Assembly (NCBI GenBank): GCA_016271365.2
Contig: CM057459.1
Span: 817,901,001 to 817,965,000 of the forward strand
Origin: Neoceratodus forsteri
Lineage: Eukaryota; Chordata; Ceratodontiformes; Ceratodontidae
Length of the DNA stretch: 64,000 bases
Direction of reading: 5' to 3'
Made by a program: the position numbers and the translations under genes. The notes below the pieces were generated by a model that searched no databases, had not been told where the DNA came from, and worked only from the letters and a program-made list of their open reading frames with translations. Shown piece after piece: positions 34,041 to 45,440 of this stretch (positions are counted from its first letter, which is position 1; every line of letters begins with the position of its first letter).

Positions 34041-34824
34041 GGTGCATCACAATATTACACACTTTGACACATTCTATTATGCAATGTCAAACTGTTGTAA
34101 AGAGTTTGCCTATGGAGACTATTTTCTGAAAATACCTTTAAAATAGTATTTAAATCCTATTTTATATGGATTAATGCTGTATCGAACTGAGTCTGTTTCT
34201 GCAACTGCATGTTTCACTAATGTCTAACATACTATACCTTATGTTGGTAATATTTGATTAGCATATCAAGTACTGTAAAATTAAGACAATTATTATAGTA
34301 GGCTAGAAACTTTTGTACTATTATTATGTGTGATAAGATATGAATTATAATGTCATTTCCAAATTATTTCTACAGTGAATCCTGCTTTGATGTTACTTTA
34401 AATATTCACCTGTAAGTTCCTGAGCAATGAATAGCATGACCCTTGTGTAATCAGACATGGTAAAAAGTGGAGTACTGAGATGTCTACTTGTTTATACTGC
34501 AGACTTGGACTGAACTTTCAGCAGGTACACTGGAGCCTATTGCTGTACAGTATGAACTGTGATCTCTTCTATTTATTGTTTTACTGCTTTTAATTTGAAT
34601 TGTAACAAGTGACGTGCTGAATGTTTAAATTACAGCAGATGTTTGTTATTTTATGAACAGATTTTAAAAGAATTTGCAGATTAGGTGGATTCATGCTGCT
34701 ATTATCTGATTTCTTAATCTTGTACTGTACATATAGTAGGTGTTTGATAATATAAACATGATTTCATGTATGAATTTATTGGCTATTATTTTACTACATT
34801 GGTGTAGCATACAGCTACCGTTTA

Positions 34825-35025
34825 TTTATTATTTATTTATTTATTTTATGAGGAATGATACACTAGGCTGAAAGGTTGTTTACATGTGTGTCTGGAGAGC
34901 ACAAGCAGTTTAACTAAATTGCTTAGGGTCAGACAGTATGCAAGTGGGGGCTGTTGGATTCAAACCCAGTTCTCTTAGCTTGCATCTCAGAGCCTTAAAC
35001 CACTGTACTACACTGCAAATCTGTC
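34825..35025 (-). mobile_element. tRNA-headed SINE, copy 1
   Basis: Read on the minus strand it begins AGTGTAGTACAGTGGTTTAAGG (A-box-like), continues to GGGTTTGAATCC (B box), then CTGACCCTAAGCAATTTAG, and ends in (AAAT)n at 34825-34845. Two further copies lie at 51395-51560 and 53500-53695. The middle resembles the MIR/CORE type (GTCACACAG...AAGTCACTTAAC). Confidence 0.65.
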
Positions 35026-35263
35026 TGTGAACATGAGACTTTTTTTTTAACTACACCTTTCTTATGTTTCAGGGTGTATGTTGTATACATTTCTCAAGGT
35101 ATAAGTGTTATATTTGGAAAGTACATTCTTTGATAAGTATCTATTTTGCTAATCTTCTTAGAGGTTACAGTCCTACATTTTTTTTGTATATTTTAAGTTT
35201 ATAATATAACAACTTAATTGTTGTTATTTTTATTTTGAAGGTACTGGCCATCAAATCATTACT

Positions 35264-36772
35264 TTGGAAGACCTTTCTGGATGTTCAGCAAACATGACTT
35301 CAAAGGAACATTTGAGGCAATTGAAAAGAAAATCAAAGTATAAGAAAGAACAACTATTACAGAAATCTAAACTGATTGGCATTACATCAGGACCTAAGAA
35401 AACAAAAGGTATTTCATGTTCTTCCACTGCTAGAGTACAGAGTAGACCATCTCACTCCACTTTGCCAATAGATACGGGCTTGCTGCAGGAAAGAACTGTT
35501 TTTCATTTGACAAGACAACAATGACAAAGCATAGAAACAACAAGCAACTCACAACAGAACTTGCAGAAATAGAATATTTTGAGATGTATATTACCAAGCT
35601 AGAATGTCTAAGATGAGATATTTCAGAGGTTTGGCACCAAAGGCAAGACAAGATCATATTATTAGAGTAATATTACACCAGCTCAGTAGAAGGTTGCAAG
35701 GAAAGTAGCATTAATGAAACTACATATCAGTGTGATTCATTTTGTCTGTTGCTGAAAATGTTAGGAGACATTTGTGGAAACTCATGATGAAACAGATAGA
35801 CTCCTTTCAAGCACTGCTCTCTAATATTGTAGTTAAGCTACAAAATGTTACCAGTCTTATTATAGAAATTTTTGTAACATTTTGGTTTTGGTGGTAAATG
35901 GCTGCATACTGAGCATAAGGAACCATTTTTCTGGCAAGAGGCCTATCATACAGTGAATTGAAAGGGTGTCATTATCATTAATGAATGTGGAAAAGCAGTT
36001 AATGTACTACCACTGCAAAAGAAGAAGTCCATACACATGATTAATGACAGTCTTCTATCTGTGCATGAGCAATAGACACAGTCATGTTTTCAATGGCCAT
36101 GTGTAGATGTTTGCACTATACAGCAAATATCTTTAGATGGATTTTCATGTTTTATCAAAATATTTATGGCTACTAAACATCACAAAAAATTTGAAATTAT
36201 TTAAAACTGTTCATCTGTGTGACATTCGATCATGTAACACTCTGATGGGTCATTCACTTGCTTGCTTACAGAGATGGGCATGTGGTAGTGTATTCTATCA
36301 CATGCAAATGACTGCTGTGCACAACACAGCAATGCACTGATTTGTGACACAAGTTTACACAATAAAAGCAGCTGTTAAGAAATACATAGAATTTATAAGG
36401 CTTTTGTCTGAAGGTGATATGAGAGGTGCTAAAGAGTTTATAAAATGTCTTCATAGAGGAGGTGGCTCTGATGAAGAAACACTGCAATGTTATAATAATT
36501 TCTCTGTTTCCATTACTGTTAAAGAAACTGACATCATAACCAAATATGGAACTGAGATTGCTAAATTTGAATTGGCAAAAAAAGAAAAGTTTGAGCATGT
36601 TTGTGTATCATGTCTATGTTTATTGTACAGGTCAGGAGTTGTTACAGTAGACCTTGCAGAGATTAAAATATTGAATAAAATGTGGGCATGCTTAGTTGGA
36701 TATTTGCTACTAAAGAGTGAGTTTGGTATTGACTCAAACGTACTGCTTTGTTTATACTGTCATAGTAAATAA
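35264..36772 (+). pseudogene. Helitron N-terminal and Cys-rich region
   Basis: Frame 35264-35524 encodes a Lys-rich stretch (RQLKRKSKYKKEQLLQKSK), a common start for Helitron proteins. Frame 36344-36772 contains FEHVCVSCLCLLYRSGV and ends near LCLYCHSK. This C-x2-C...C-x2-C pattern fits the putative zinc-binding N-terminus of Helitron transposases. The 36344 frame is open over 142 codons, while the intervening sequence (35525-36343) has several stops. Confidence 0.6.
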
Positions 36773-36880
36773 AAGACAAATATATTACTTGCCAGGTCAA
36801 TTCTAAGTAGCATGGAGCCAGAATTTACACCTACTGAGATCACATCTTTAAATATGTTTGAATAGATTCTAATTCAAAGT

Positions 36881-37559
36881 ATGAAACCATTCCAGACTAT
36901 CCTTAGACTAAATACAACGATGAAACATATGCCTGCTAAGGAGCTAGTGAAAAGCTTGAAAGGTTCTGCAATGTATCTGCCATTGCCTCTGCAGGAGAAT
37001 GTAGATACAATTTGTTCTGAGAGTAGTCTTCTTATTTTGGTCAGTGCTGTGCCAACACGTAACAAGACTATCTGGTAAGATATTGTCAATACTGATAAAG
37101 TGAAAAATACGCTGCATTACACAAAGGTACACAATTGCTTCTATAAAGACATTGTTATTGAGAAGCATACTGACTTAGAGAAGCAATTTAATTTGTTGGA
37201 AATATGAAAAGATGACTGAGAAAGTAACAGCAATGACAGAGAAAATGTGTATGAACAGTACACCATACATCCTCTGTATTGTAGAGATCCTGTGAAAGAT
37301 AATCTTGAATTATACCAATGAAACAGATTGAAGGCAATCCAGTGAGTGTATGGAAAGCAGTTTGGAGGCTCGATGTTTCTGAATCTTTTCCCTCATGGTA
37401 CTGGTGGCCGTCTGATGTTCATGAAAACAGATACCAAGATCAGAGTATAGAGCATCCAGATTGCTATGTTGTGATGGAATGTTTCACAGAACATTCAGTA
37501 TGTGTTCCATCTGTTGTGGAGGTTAGCTTAGTGTATTATCAGCATCTATAGCTCACACT
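36881..37559 (+). pseudogene. Helitron segment between Cys-rich region and Rep
   Basis: MKPFQTILRLNTTMKHMPAK, then MYLPLPLQENVDTI and SAVPTRNKTIW, match the conserved linker of Helitron proteins (a PF..I..LG block, a PLPL block, then a P-T-K/R-x-K-x-x-W block). Stops at 37076-37078 and later break it from the Rep frame. Confidence 0.6.
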
Positions 37560-37607
37560 CTAAAGCTTACTGCACCACTTCATGACATATCTGTTGCAGA
37601 GTTCCTT

Positions 37608-38700
37608 TTGAAGTTGAAAGAGAAAGATGAGACATTGCAAGTGAATATTAGTTCAACTCTTACTAGTTTGAGAGACACCAAGGAATACTGGTATAGACGC
37701 TATTCTGAGGTCATGTGCATGCTTCATGAATTTGGACCTGCTACATGGTTTGTTACTTTGAGCTGTGCACAGTATACTTGGAATGAATTGGAAGATCTGC
37801 TACATTGGGCAAATTCAGATGTAAAAGGTATGTCATCCATGACACTAGATAAGCTATGCTCAAAAGATCCCATGCCTGTAACTGGACACTTTCATCATCA
37901 ATTTCATGAGGTGCACAAATTTATTCTGTCAAAAAGTAATCCACCCTTAGGATTAGTTGAACATTACTTTTGGAGAACAGAGTATCAAGCTTGTGGTGCT
38001 CCACATATTCACATGTTGCTGTGGATAAAAGAGTCACCACATATTGGCAATTGACCACCTGAGGAGATTTTGATGTTTATTATGAAACAAATGACATGTA
38101 CTATTTCTCATAAATATGATAGTCCAACATTGTGCAATCCAGTTCAGAAGTTCCAGAGACATTTGTGCATGGAGTATTGTCAACAACGAGTAAAAAGTCA
38201 TACTCAGTAGTATACAAGGTGTCGCTTTGGATTTCTTAGGTGTGAGTGTAAGTCACCTCATTTGAATTATATTTTCTCTGCTCTGTGACACAGACTCAAG
38301 GAAAAGCCAACCAAGAGATTATATGAGCTACCAAGGAAGAAGAGTGAGGTCTATATAAATGATTACAATCCAAGTCTTCTTTTCATGTGGCAGGTGAATA
38401 TAAATGTTCAGTATGTTGCTGATAACTCTATGGCTCTTGTTCAATATGTGACATCATATATTAAGAAACATGAGCAAACATGCTTACTTGAACTTTGGAA
38501 AGAGTTGATTAATTGTCACATGTCTGTATCATCACGAGTATGATCTCTGGGTTTGAAAACGTTATCTCATAGAGACTGTGGAGCATACAAAGCTAATGAC
38601 AGACTGATTGGAACATGTCTGTATGGGAAATCAGAATCAGTTCATTTCTTGAATGTGAACTACAGGGCAATCTAAAGTGTGTGTTACGCTCCATTAAAAG
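37608..38700 (+). pseudogene. Helitron Rep (HUH, two-Tyr) endonuclease
   Basis: The domain nicks and joins single DNA strands during rolling-circle transposition. The frame 37608-38054 has FGPATWFVTLSCAQYTWNEL and then CGAPHIHMLLW, with the HUH histidines at 38004-38006 and 38010-38012. After a stop at 38052-38054 the same frame continues through LCMEYCQQ and YNPSLLFMWQVNINVQYV to ALVQYVTSYIKKHE. There the two candidate catalytic tyrosines (38445-38447 and 38457-38459) stand four residues apart. All signature residues are still visible, but there are at least five in-frame stops. Confidence 0.85.
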
Positions 38701-38934
38701 ATAGAGGAATTAGCTTCAAAAGCCCTACCTCTACTAAACTAATGAAGGATAATCTCATTGATACCTATTATTCTCACAGACACATTGCAATGGAAAACTT
38801 GTCTTTATGAGGTGGCAAAATGGTATGACTGTTTCCCAGAGCCCCAAAAATGTTCATAAAGGTATCTTCCAAGTGCAAAGAGTACAAGTTAGTCTTGCAA
38901 AAGACACAAACCATGGTTAATTGACCACTGCAAA

Positions 38935-40748
38935 TTGTCATTAAATGATCCTCAAAAAAGAGAACATTACTTCTTTGCTCTTTCATTTCTTTTTAAACCT
39001 TGGAGAAATGAGAACACACTAAAAAGAGAAAGTGATACTTATGAACAAGAATTTAATTTGACTTATGAACAGTTCAAAACTTCATTTTCAGAAGAATATA
39101 TTACTCATCTTCAGTTGGAAAAAAAGCAGATTTAAAATGTTGAGCTTTTACTACAGAGATATACTCCTGAGACTTCAGACAAATTGATCCTGAAGAAGAA
39201 GGGACTGTTGGTGTTCCATTGCTATTTAATCATCCAGCAATATTAATTTCAGAGGTGGCATCTGCAATGCGTTAAGGTATGCATTCAGATACTGACTTAA
39301 CAATTATTGAATCAAAGTTCAATGAAATGCAGAAATTTGTATATACACAGATTATAGACTCTGTAAAGCATACATTGCTTCATGTCAGCATGCAGTGTGC
39401 TTGTATGACATATGAACCACTTTTGATGTATGTTAGTGGATCAGCAGAAACAGGGAAAAGCTTTAATAGAAACTATTACAAGTGTTTGTCACACACATCT
39501 GATGCTATTTATGTGTCGTTACTGCTCAACAGGACTTACAGCTTATAACATTGGTGGAGTGACTTTCACCATTTGTTTATGTTGCCAGTAGAGTATGGAG
39601 TCTGGGGAATACAGAAAGTTGTCATATGATACTGCTTCTTCACTATGAAAATTCTGATAATAGATTAAATTACTATGGTTTCCAAAGTCTTATTGGTTTG
39701 TATTCACCTACATCTTCAAGAAATCTTAGGCACAGATGACAACACACCATTTGCATGAAAAACTGTTGTCCTTTTTGGAGATTTGCTTCAATTGGCTCCA
39801 GTAAATGAGGATTATGTGTTTAGTGATTTTTCTCCACAACCAGGCAGAAAGATGCTTGGTTGCTTTGGTGGAATAAATTTATAGGAACTATTCAGTTACA
39901 CTGAATCGTCTCAAAATATGCATCATGCAACTGACTTGGCATACAGCAAATTACTTGAAGAGGCATGTGTAGGTAGTCTTTCTGCTGCCAATGCTACCAT
40001 GTTAAGTAGTCGGCTCATACACATGGCAATACATGAATGAATGCTGCATGTAATGTATTCTGTGATTTGTACAGGACTTCCTGTGGTATTGTTTGCTTAC
40101 TTCCAAAGCTAAAGCAATGTGCTGAGTTTAATGCCATAATGTTACAGCGAGAGCAGAAGGATATTGTTACTTTGCCATCTGTAGACTCTGTGGATGGAGT
40201 GTGTGTTAATCATATCATGCAAAGCAAGGTCTCTGAGCGATTGAAGGACCTCAGTTCTGATGTTTCTAGAAAAGCAGGGCTTGAGTCTACTTTAACAGTT
40301 TGCAAGAATGTCAAGTATGCTGAGAAGAAATCTTGATGTAGAAACACGGTTTAATTAATGGTGCAATGGGTTGCATAGTTGATTTCAAGTACAATATGAG
40401 AGAACATTTGTGGAACTCTTACTGTAAAATTTGATAACAGAAAAGAACCTTGTGACATTCATCATTGCTCTGTTAGATTTCAACTTTCCAAAGACATATG
40501 TAACCAGAAAACAATTCCCTATATTTGTTGCATATGCTGTATCTATACATAAGTGTCAAGGGTTAAGTGTAGATACAGCAATGGTCGATATAGGCAAATC
40601 CATCTTCACTACAGGAATGTCATATGCTGCAATGTCACATGTAAGAAATTTAACAGGTTTACACATTATCAGCTTCACTTCAGATAAGTTACATGCTGAT
40701 CGAAGTGCATCATTGAGTACAATCGCTACTTACCCTCTGGCAACCTGA
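38935..40748 (+). pseudogene. Helitron PIF1-like helicase
   Basis: Segments in order: a Rep-helicase linker (REHYFFALSFLFKPWRNE); Walker A VSGSAETGKSF at 39432-39464 (usual GxAGTGKS, one Gly replaced by Glu); motif III region VVLFGDLLQLAPVNEDYVF near 39763-39822; LLPKLKQCAEFNAIML near 40101; and motifs V/VI QFPIFVAYAVSIHKCQGLS and MSYAAMSHVRNLTGLHI in frame 40431-40748. The motif VI arginine (usual S-R-V) reads S-H-V. Frameshifts separate the parts. The protein would unwind DNA for the Rep domain. Confidence 0.85.
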
Positions 40749-40782
40749 TCTACCATATTAATTCCTCTTCCCAATTATTATC

Positions 40783-41747
40783 ATGATCAAAATGTCTCTG
40801 TGGTATTTTGTGACATTTCCAGAGGAGAAAAACAGCATTCAGAAAACAGTGATGCATGCACTGACAACTTGTTTGGGTATGCTGATGTCACATAGTTCTC
40901 CTTCTAAGAAGATAGCTGGTCTTACCTCAGTACCAACATTTGATTACAGCAGTGGTATAAACTATTATGCAAATTCAGCTATTCAATTTCTTCTGCATAT
41001 GCCACAGTTTGTAACTACTATCTTATCTGCTGATGATGCATCATTACCAAAGTCCATCAAAGATGTCATCCTGCAAACCAAAAGTTATTGTACTACAGTA
41101 TGTAGTTTCACTCCGCCACGTCTCAGCACTAGGAACATACCCAGACTGCTCCACATTTGCTCAACATATGCAACAGGATGTAATAAAATTTGTTATGGCT
41201 GTTATCAACTCTTTGCAGGGTGATGGTATTGCAGTTCATGAACAATTTGTGGTATGTTTCATCTCTTCTTATACATGCATGTCATGTAGCTATTGTGAAA
41301 CCGAGATAATTAATAACATGTCATGGATTTCTCTCTATATTCCTCATACTGAAACAATGAAGTTCAAAGATTTGATAAATAATGCACAATGTGAGTGGTG
41401 TTGTCGAGACTGTGGTGGTCACTGTACCCGTACAATTACACTAAGAGATGTGTTTCAGTATCTTCTTGTAGCACTGCAATGTTTTGATGCAACTGGGACT
41501 AGAGTTGTCACTCCCATTTCAAACTATATTGCAGGTGGAGTGCTCATAGGTGAACATTATTTTGATACTCATGCAATAGTCTTTCATCATGGAGACTAAC
41601 AATTGTGGATATTATGTGGCATGGCTGAGGTATTCTTCTGGCTGGGTGGAGTGCAATGACTCTGTTATTACAGTGAAGAAAGATTACCTAAGCACCTTAG
41701 ATGCTTATGTTTTGTTACTGAAAAGTTACGTTGATGTACAGAAATAA
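40783..41747 (+). pseudogene. USP (C19)-like deubiquitinase region fused to Helitron
   Basis: Three parts match the order of a ubiquitin-specific protease. The Cys box is GINYYANSAIQFLLHMP at 40954 onward (usual GNTCYxNSxLQ). Next come a CxxC pair (CMSCSYC; CEWCCRDCGGHC) and VFQYLLVALQCFD (usual L-x-x-x-L-K-R-F). The His box is NNCGYYVAWLRYSSGWVECND at 41598 onward (usual GHYxAxxxxxxxWxxxND). The catalytic Cys position (40963-40965) and His position (41610-41612) both read Tyr. Frameshifts occur near 41090 and 41590, with the last stop at 41745-41747. It follows the helicase by about 35 bases. The assignment is by motif reading only. Confidence 0.65.
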
Positions 41748-41942
41748 TGCATTTATTTTCCTCAACTGTTTATATATGCAAAACAGCTAACATTACTCTT
41801 TTCACAGATATACAGAATTATGTCACTACATGGCATATAATTTTACTGGTGATAGAGCTGCATACATCTCTCTTTGTAAATGTATATGTGTTACATAGGT
41901 CCTCTGATAATGTCTACAGATGTATACCTTAGTATTATTTAT

Positions 41943-41968
41943 TATACTGGTGCAGTAGTACCAGTATA
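41943..41968. other. Hairpin H5 of the U terminal type
   Basis: TATACTGGTGC - AGTA - GTACCAGTATA, followed by AGTAAGGGTTT. It has the same design as the U-family terminal hairpin but a different stem sequence. It sits 196 bases after the Helitron's last stop. Confidence 0.65.
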
Positions 41969-42553
41969 GTAAGGGTTTAAAATATACATTCATTAGTCAT
42001 GACAATGCTACACATAATTCTGAAAATGTAGAAAATGAATACTGTAACAATCTATTCTTCAGTATCTGTCAGTATGTTACAGTTTGCAAAGAAATGTTGC
42101 ACAGTACTTTACTTTGACTAATAGGATATTAATTCTATTTGACTATGTAGTATAAATATAGTTGTTTTGTAATTTATGTATGAGAAAATATTACTATAAA
42201 AGTAAAGTACTGTTTTCAAGGCCATATTAAGTTATATAAATGTGTAATGCTAATGTATATTTTCAAACTGTTTCACTTCAGTTTGAGGTCTTTATGTGTT
42301 CATACACTGTTATGATGTATGGACTCCTTCTGATTATACATTATTTGTTACACCTGCATACTTTGATCTTTGTTTTGTTATTATGATATAGGTATTCCTT
42401 TACACAAAAAAGTGATAACATCAGATTCCTTGTTATACTGCTATATATTTTTTAATTTTCTAGTGTGTCATAGGATTGCTTTCAGTATAGATTTGAGTGA
42501 GGATTTTGCCAGGTCTTGTATCATCCTATATCTCTCTCATATTTGTGTATTTC
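41969..42553. other. Unassigned AT-rich sequence
   Basis: No gene is recognised between hairpins H5 and H6. Confidence 0.4.
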
Positions 42554-42575
42554 TACTGGCATGGTACCACCAGTA
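42554..42575. other. Hairpin H6 of the U terminal type
   Basis: TACTGG - CATGGTACCA - CCAGTA, followed by TAGTTAGTGTTTG. This is a degenerate member of the same hairpin class. Confidence 0.55.
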
Positions 42576-42844
42576 TAGTTAGTGTTTGTAGGAGTTATAT
42601 TACACAAGTGTTATGCACGTCAGTTTATGTTATTAAAAGAAAAGTTACATAACTTTTAGTATAACAATGTAATTTGGAAGCATAATTACAGTTAAATTTT
42701 TGCTCACTTCCAAATTAATTATAATTTTGCTTAATTTGATTTTGCATGTTTTAAATTAACACCTTAAAATATCTAATCCATTTTCATTAGTCATGGGCAA
42801 TTGATTTTCTTAGTTGATAAATATACTCATTAATCATTAAACGT

Positions 42845-43320
42845 TATCATATGTACAGTGGGCATTCCAAAAATATATTGGATATGTCTTCTCAAAATAA
42901 TGGAAATTAATTGTAAAACTCTGTTTTACAAAACCAGTTAGAGCTTCCATTACACCTTTAAAAGTATGGAAATTCAATGTGGGGATGTCATTATGAGCAC
43001 AACAACACCAATCTCTGCAAACATTAGAAACAAAACAGTTATTTTTGATATATTCCTTGGTGTCCTTCCACCTAACTTGTACACCATTTGAGCTGTTAAT
43101 CATGTGGTATAGAACAATATATTTGTATGGTGTACGAGTTAAGTGGAAGGAACACCAAGGGATATATCAAATAACTGTTTTATTTCTAATGTTTGCAGAG
43201 ATTGTCGTCAAGCAGTTGATACATGTATTAATCCTAACATTGAATTTCCATACTTTTAAAGGTGTAATGAAAACCCTAACTGGTTTTGTGAAACAGAGTG
43301 TTTTTGTATATACTAATGTA
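42845..43320. repeat. Inverted duplication with coding-like arms
   Basis: The left arm (about 42920-43085, minus) and right arm (about 43125-43310, plus) are inverted copies around a centre near 43105. Translated outward, both give related peptides: GVQVRWKDTKEY versus GVRVKWKEHQGIY, then TLNFHTFKGVMEALTGFVKQS versus TLNFHTFKGVMKTLTGFVKQS. The arms differ mainly by substitutions that keep the protein similar. The protein family is not recognised. Confidence 0.7.
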
Positions 43321-43544
43321 CAGTACTGAGAGACTATGTCCTGTGTACATTGCCACCCTATACATTTTCAAAAAGTACGTAAATTGTTTCGCTTTCTTGT
43401 CTGTTCTGTAGTTCTATAATAAAATACATATTGTACATAACATCAGCATTTTTGGTCTGTGTGTGGGTGTTTTTTTTTCTGTGGACCTTCAAGCGCCTTC
43501 TGACCCTACTAAACAGAGCTTCATTTTGTGACATTCAAGCTAGT

Positions 43545-44110
43545 GTTTATTTATTTATTTATTTAAATGTTTTACCAGGGAGGCATGCTGTGCAGACTAC
43601 TATTCAATTTCAGATGCACCCTGAGGGTGGGAGAGAGGGAAAAAGACAAAATGTACATGGTCAAACACATTACAGGATAAAAATACAATATCACCAGACA
43701 GGATGAAGTGCAGGCTAAGCATCAAGCATATAATGAAATGACAATACAACAGAAGATTCATGGGTAGGGTGCATTTCAACAGGCAGCTGTACAGGGCATG
43801 GAACAGTTGAATGTCAGCAGGTTAAGTTACTATGTTAAGGCACATGAGACTACTAGGAAACAAAACAAAGAAATGGTTTCTACCTTATTTTGGATGGGTT
43901 TGGACCCCAGGTAGTGGACTCCTGTGGGTGCATGTGCAGGTGGGACAGAGTAAATTTTTGAGAGAAGGGAGTTAAGGTGCTGGCTAGAGCATGCCAGATA
44001 TTAGAGGGAGTGAGTTCCAGTGTTTAGGCATACGATAAGTGCAGGCTTCCTGGCTTGCTGAGGTTACCATGCACGAGATAGACAAAATATGTGAAGTGTA
44101 GCAAAGAGCT
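43545..44110 (-). mobile_element. LINE C-type 3' end, minus strand
   Basis: The tail is (AAATA)n preceded by CCTGGTAAAACATTT. Upstream on the minus strand a WNSLPLI-like block marks the end of a LINE protein near 44000. It is 5'-truncated. Confidence 0.55.
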
Positions 44111-45039
44111 GTGAATAATTTATCCACACTAAGCACTCCTTCAGCAACTGTGGTACCTGTGGCTTCTAATGGTAGTAATTATGCCCTCTGACAAAGAGTT
44201 TTTATTCAGAATCATTTGTATTTATTTTTTTATCTGTTGTATTACCCCCTTACATTTCCTACATGCGGTGTCCTTTTCTGTACTGTTTAAATACAGTGCT
44301 TGCTTCTCTTTGCAGAGTGCTGAAATTGTGATGCAGCCCCTTGTAAGGATACTTGATCTAGTATCCTTTTTTGTAACCCAGTAATTGCATTCTTTCTTTT
44401 TTCTATTGCACACCCTGATAAGTTACTTTTATACTGCCTCCTTTGTGTCCAAAATGTATGCACATACGGTTTGATTCTGTTGGAAGTCCCAACACCAGAG
44501 AAACAGAAGTACAGTCAAACACCCAATTTCATCATAACTGGATGGTATAACTTTGTGGGTCTTGTGGTCATCTGTCATATATGTTTTCAGGGGGCTGGGC
44601 AGTGGGCACCTGACAGTGCACACATGCTGTTTAAAAGATTATTGCACTGCTCACTGCTGCTTTTCCACAAACACCCAAAGACAGGAAGAAAACATTACGA
44701 GCCCAAAAAAATATTTCCTGTTGGTAAACAGAGAATATTAAGTAGGAATATAAGGAAAGGAAGGACACCATTTTTTTAGGTTATTTTTTTAAACTGCTTT
44801 TGGGTGGTGTCCTTACAATTTTTGGGGGTAAACAAGGCTATGAGAAAGAACAACAGAACACAAACTTAAAATTATACACCTAATAGTGCACAATGGGGTG
44901 GGGTACTAACAACAACAAAAATGGAAAGTGACCTGTATCAGATGAGTTAAAGGTAGGCAAGAAATGAGAGAAGGAAGTAAGAAGGACGGGGGGATACTGG
45001 GATGCATTGGAGAGGCATCACCTTAAAATCAAGTACAAA
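44111..45039. other. Unassigned sequence
   Basis: No gene is recognised. The open frame 44471-44779 has no recognisable motif. Confidence 0.35.
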
Positions 45040-45440
45040 ACCAACAGTTCTTAACCCTTTCTACAGCTATTTGGTGAGACCTCATCTGGAGTACAGTGGG
45101 CAGTTGGAGAGCATATCTCTGCTAGGACATAGACAGGATGGAGGCTGTACAAAGAAGGGCAACTAAAAGTTTGTAGGGTATGCACCAGAAGTCAGATGAA
45201 GAGACACTGAAGGACATTACCGATAGCCACAAGCAAAGGTGGGGCATGAGAGAAACTATCAAGTACTGAAAGGGAATCAACAATGTACAATAGGGTAGTA
45301 TTATCCAGAAAAGAGATGGGGCACAAACAAGGGGCCAAAATTTGAAGATAGAGGGGGACAGATCAGGTGCAACATCAGGAACTATTTTTTCACATAGAGG
45401 GTTGTGGGTGCAAGGACAAACTAAAACAAATGATCAATGT
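45040..45440 (+). mobile_element. CR1-type LINE C-terminal fragment
   Basis: The plus strand reads YLVRPHLEYSGQ, followed by a shifted DRMEAVQRRAT-like segment and then ...GLKDI-like sequence. This is the usual C-terminal part of CR1-group proteins. Confidence 0.6.

Larger units (their letters stand above)
35230..41970 (+). mobile_element. Decayed autonomous Helitron with C-terminal USP-like domain
   Basis: A series of plus-strand frames, each interrupted by stops or shifts, gives in order: a Lys-rich N-terminus, a Cys-rich segment, the Rep endonuclease, a PIF1-type helicase and a USP-like region. This is the domain order of Helitron transposase with an added protease-like C-terminus. Boundaries are uncertain. 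A hairpin at 41943-41968 lies 200 bases after the last stop, but its flanking motif points the wrong way to be the clean 3' end of this element. No TC start or CTRR end was identified. Confidence 0.8.

Noticed and set aside
40783..41747. USP region as a host deubiquitinase gene or exon
   Set aside because: It lies on the same strand 35 bases after the helicase frame, shows the same level of decay, and has no visible splice structure.
27953..41968. A single 14-kb Helitron bounded by hairpins H4 and H5
   Set aside because: Both hairpins have their flanking AGTTAGGG-type motif on the same side, so they are not opposite ends of one element in the U design, and the sequence after H4 matches the U3 and 60.6 kb elements instead.
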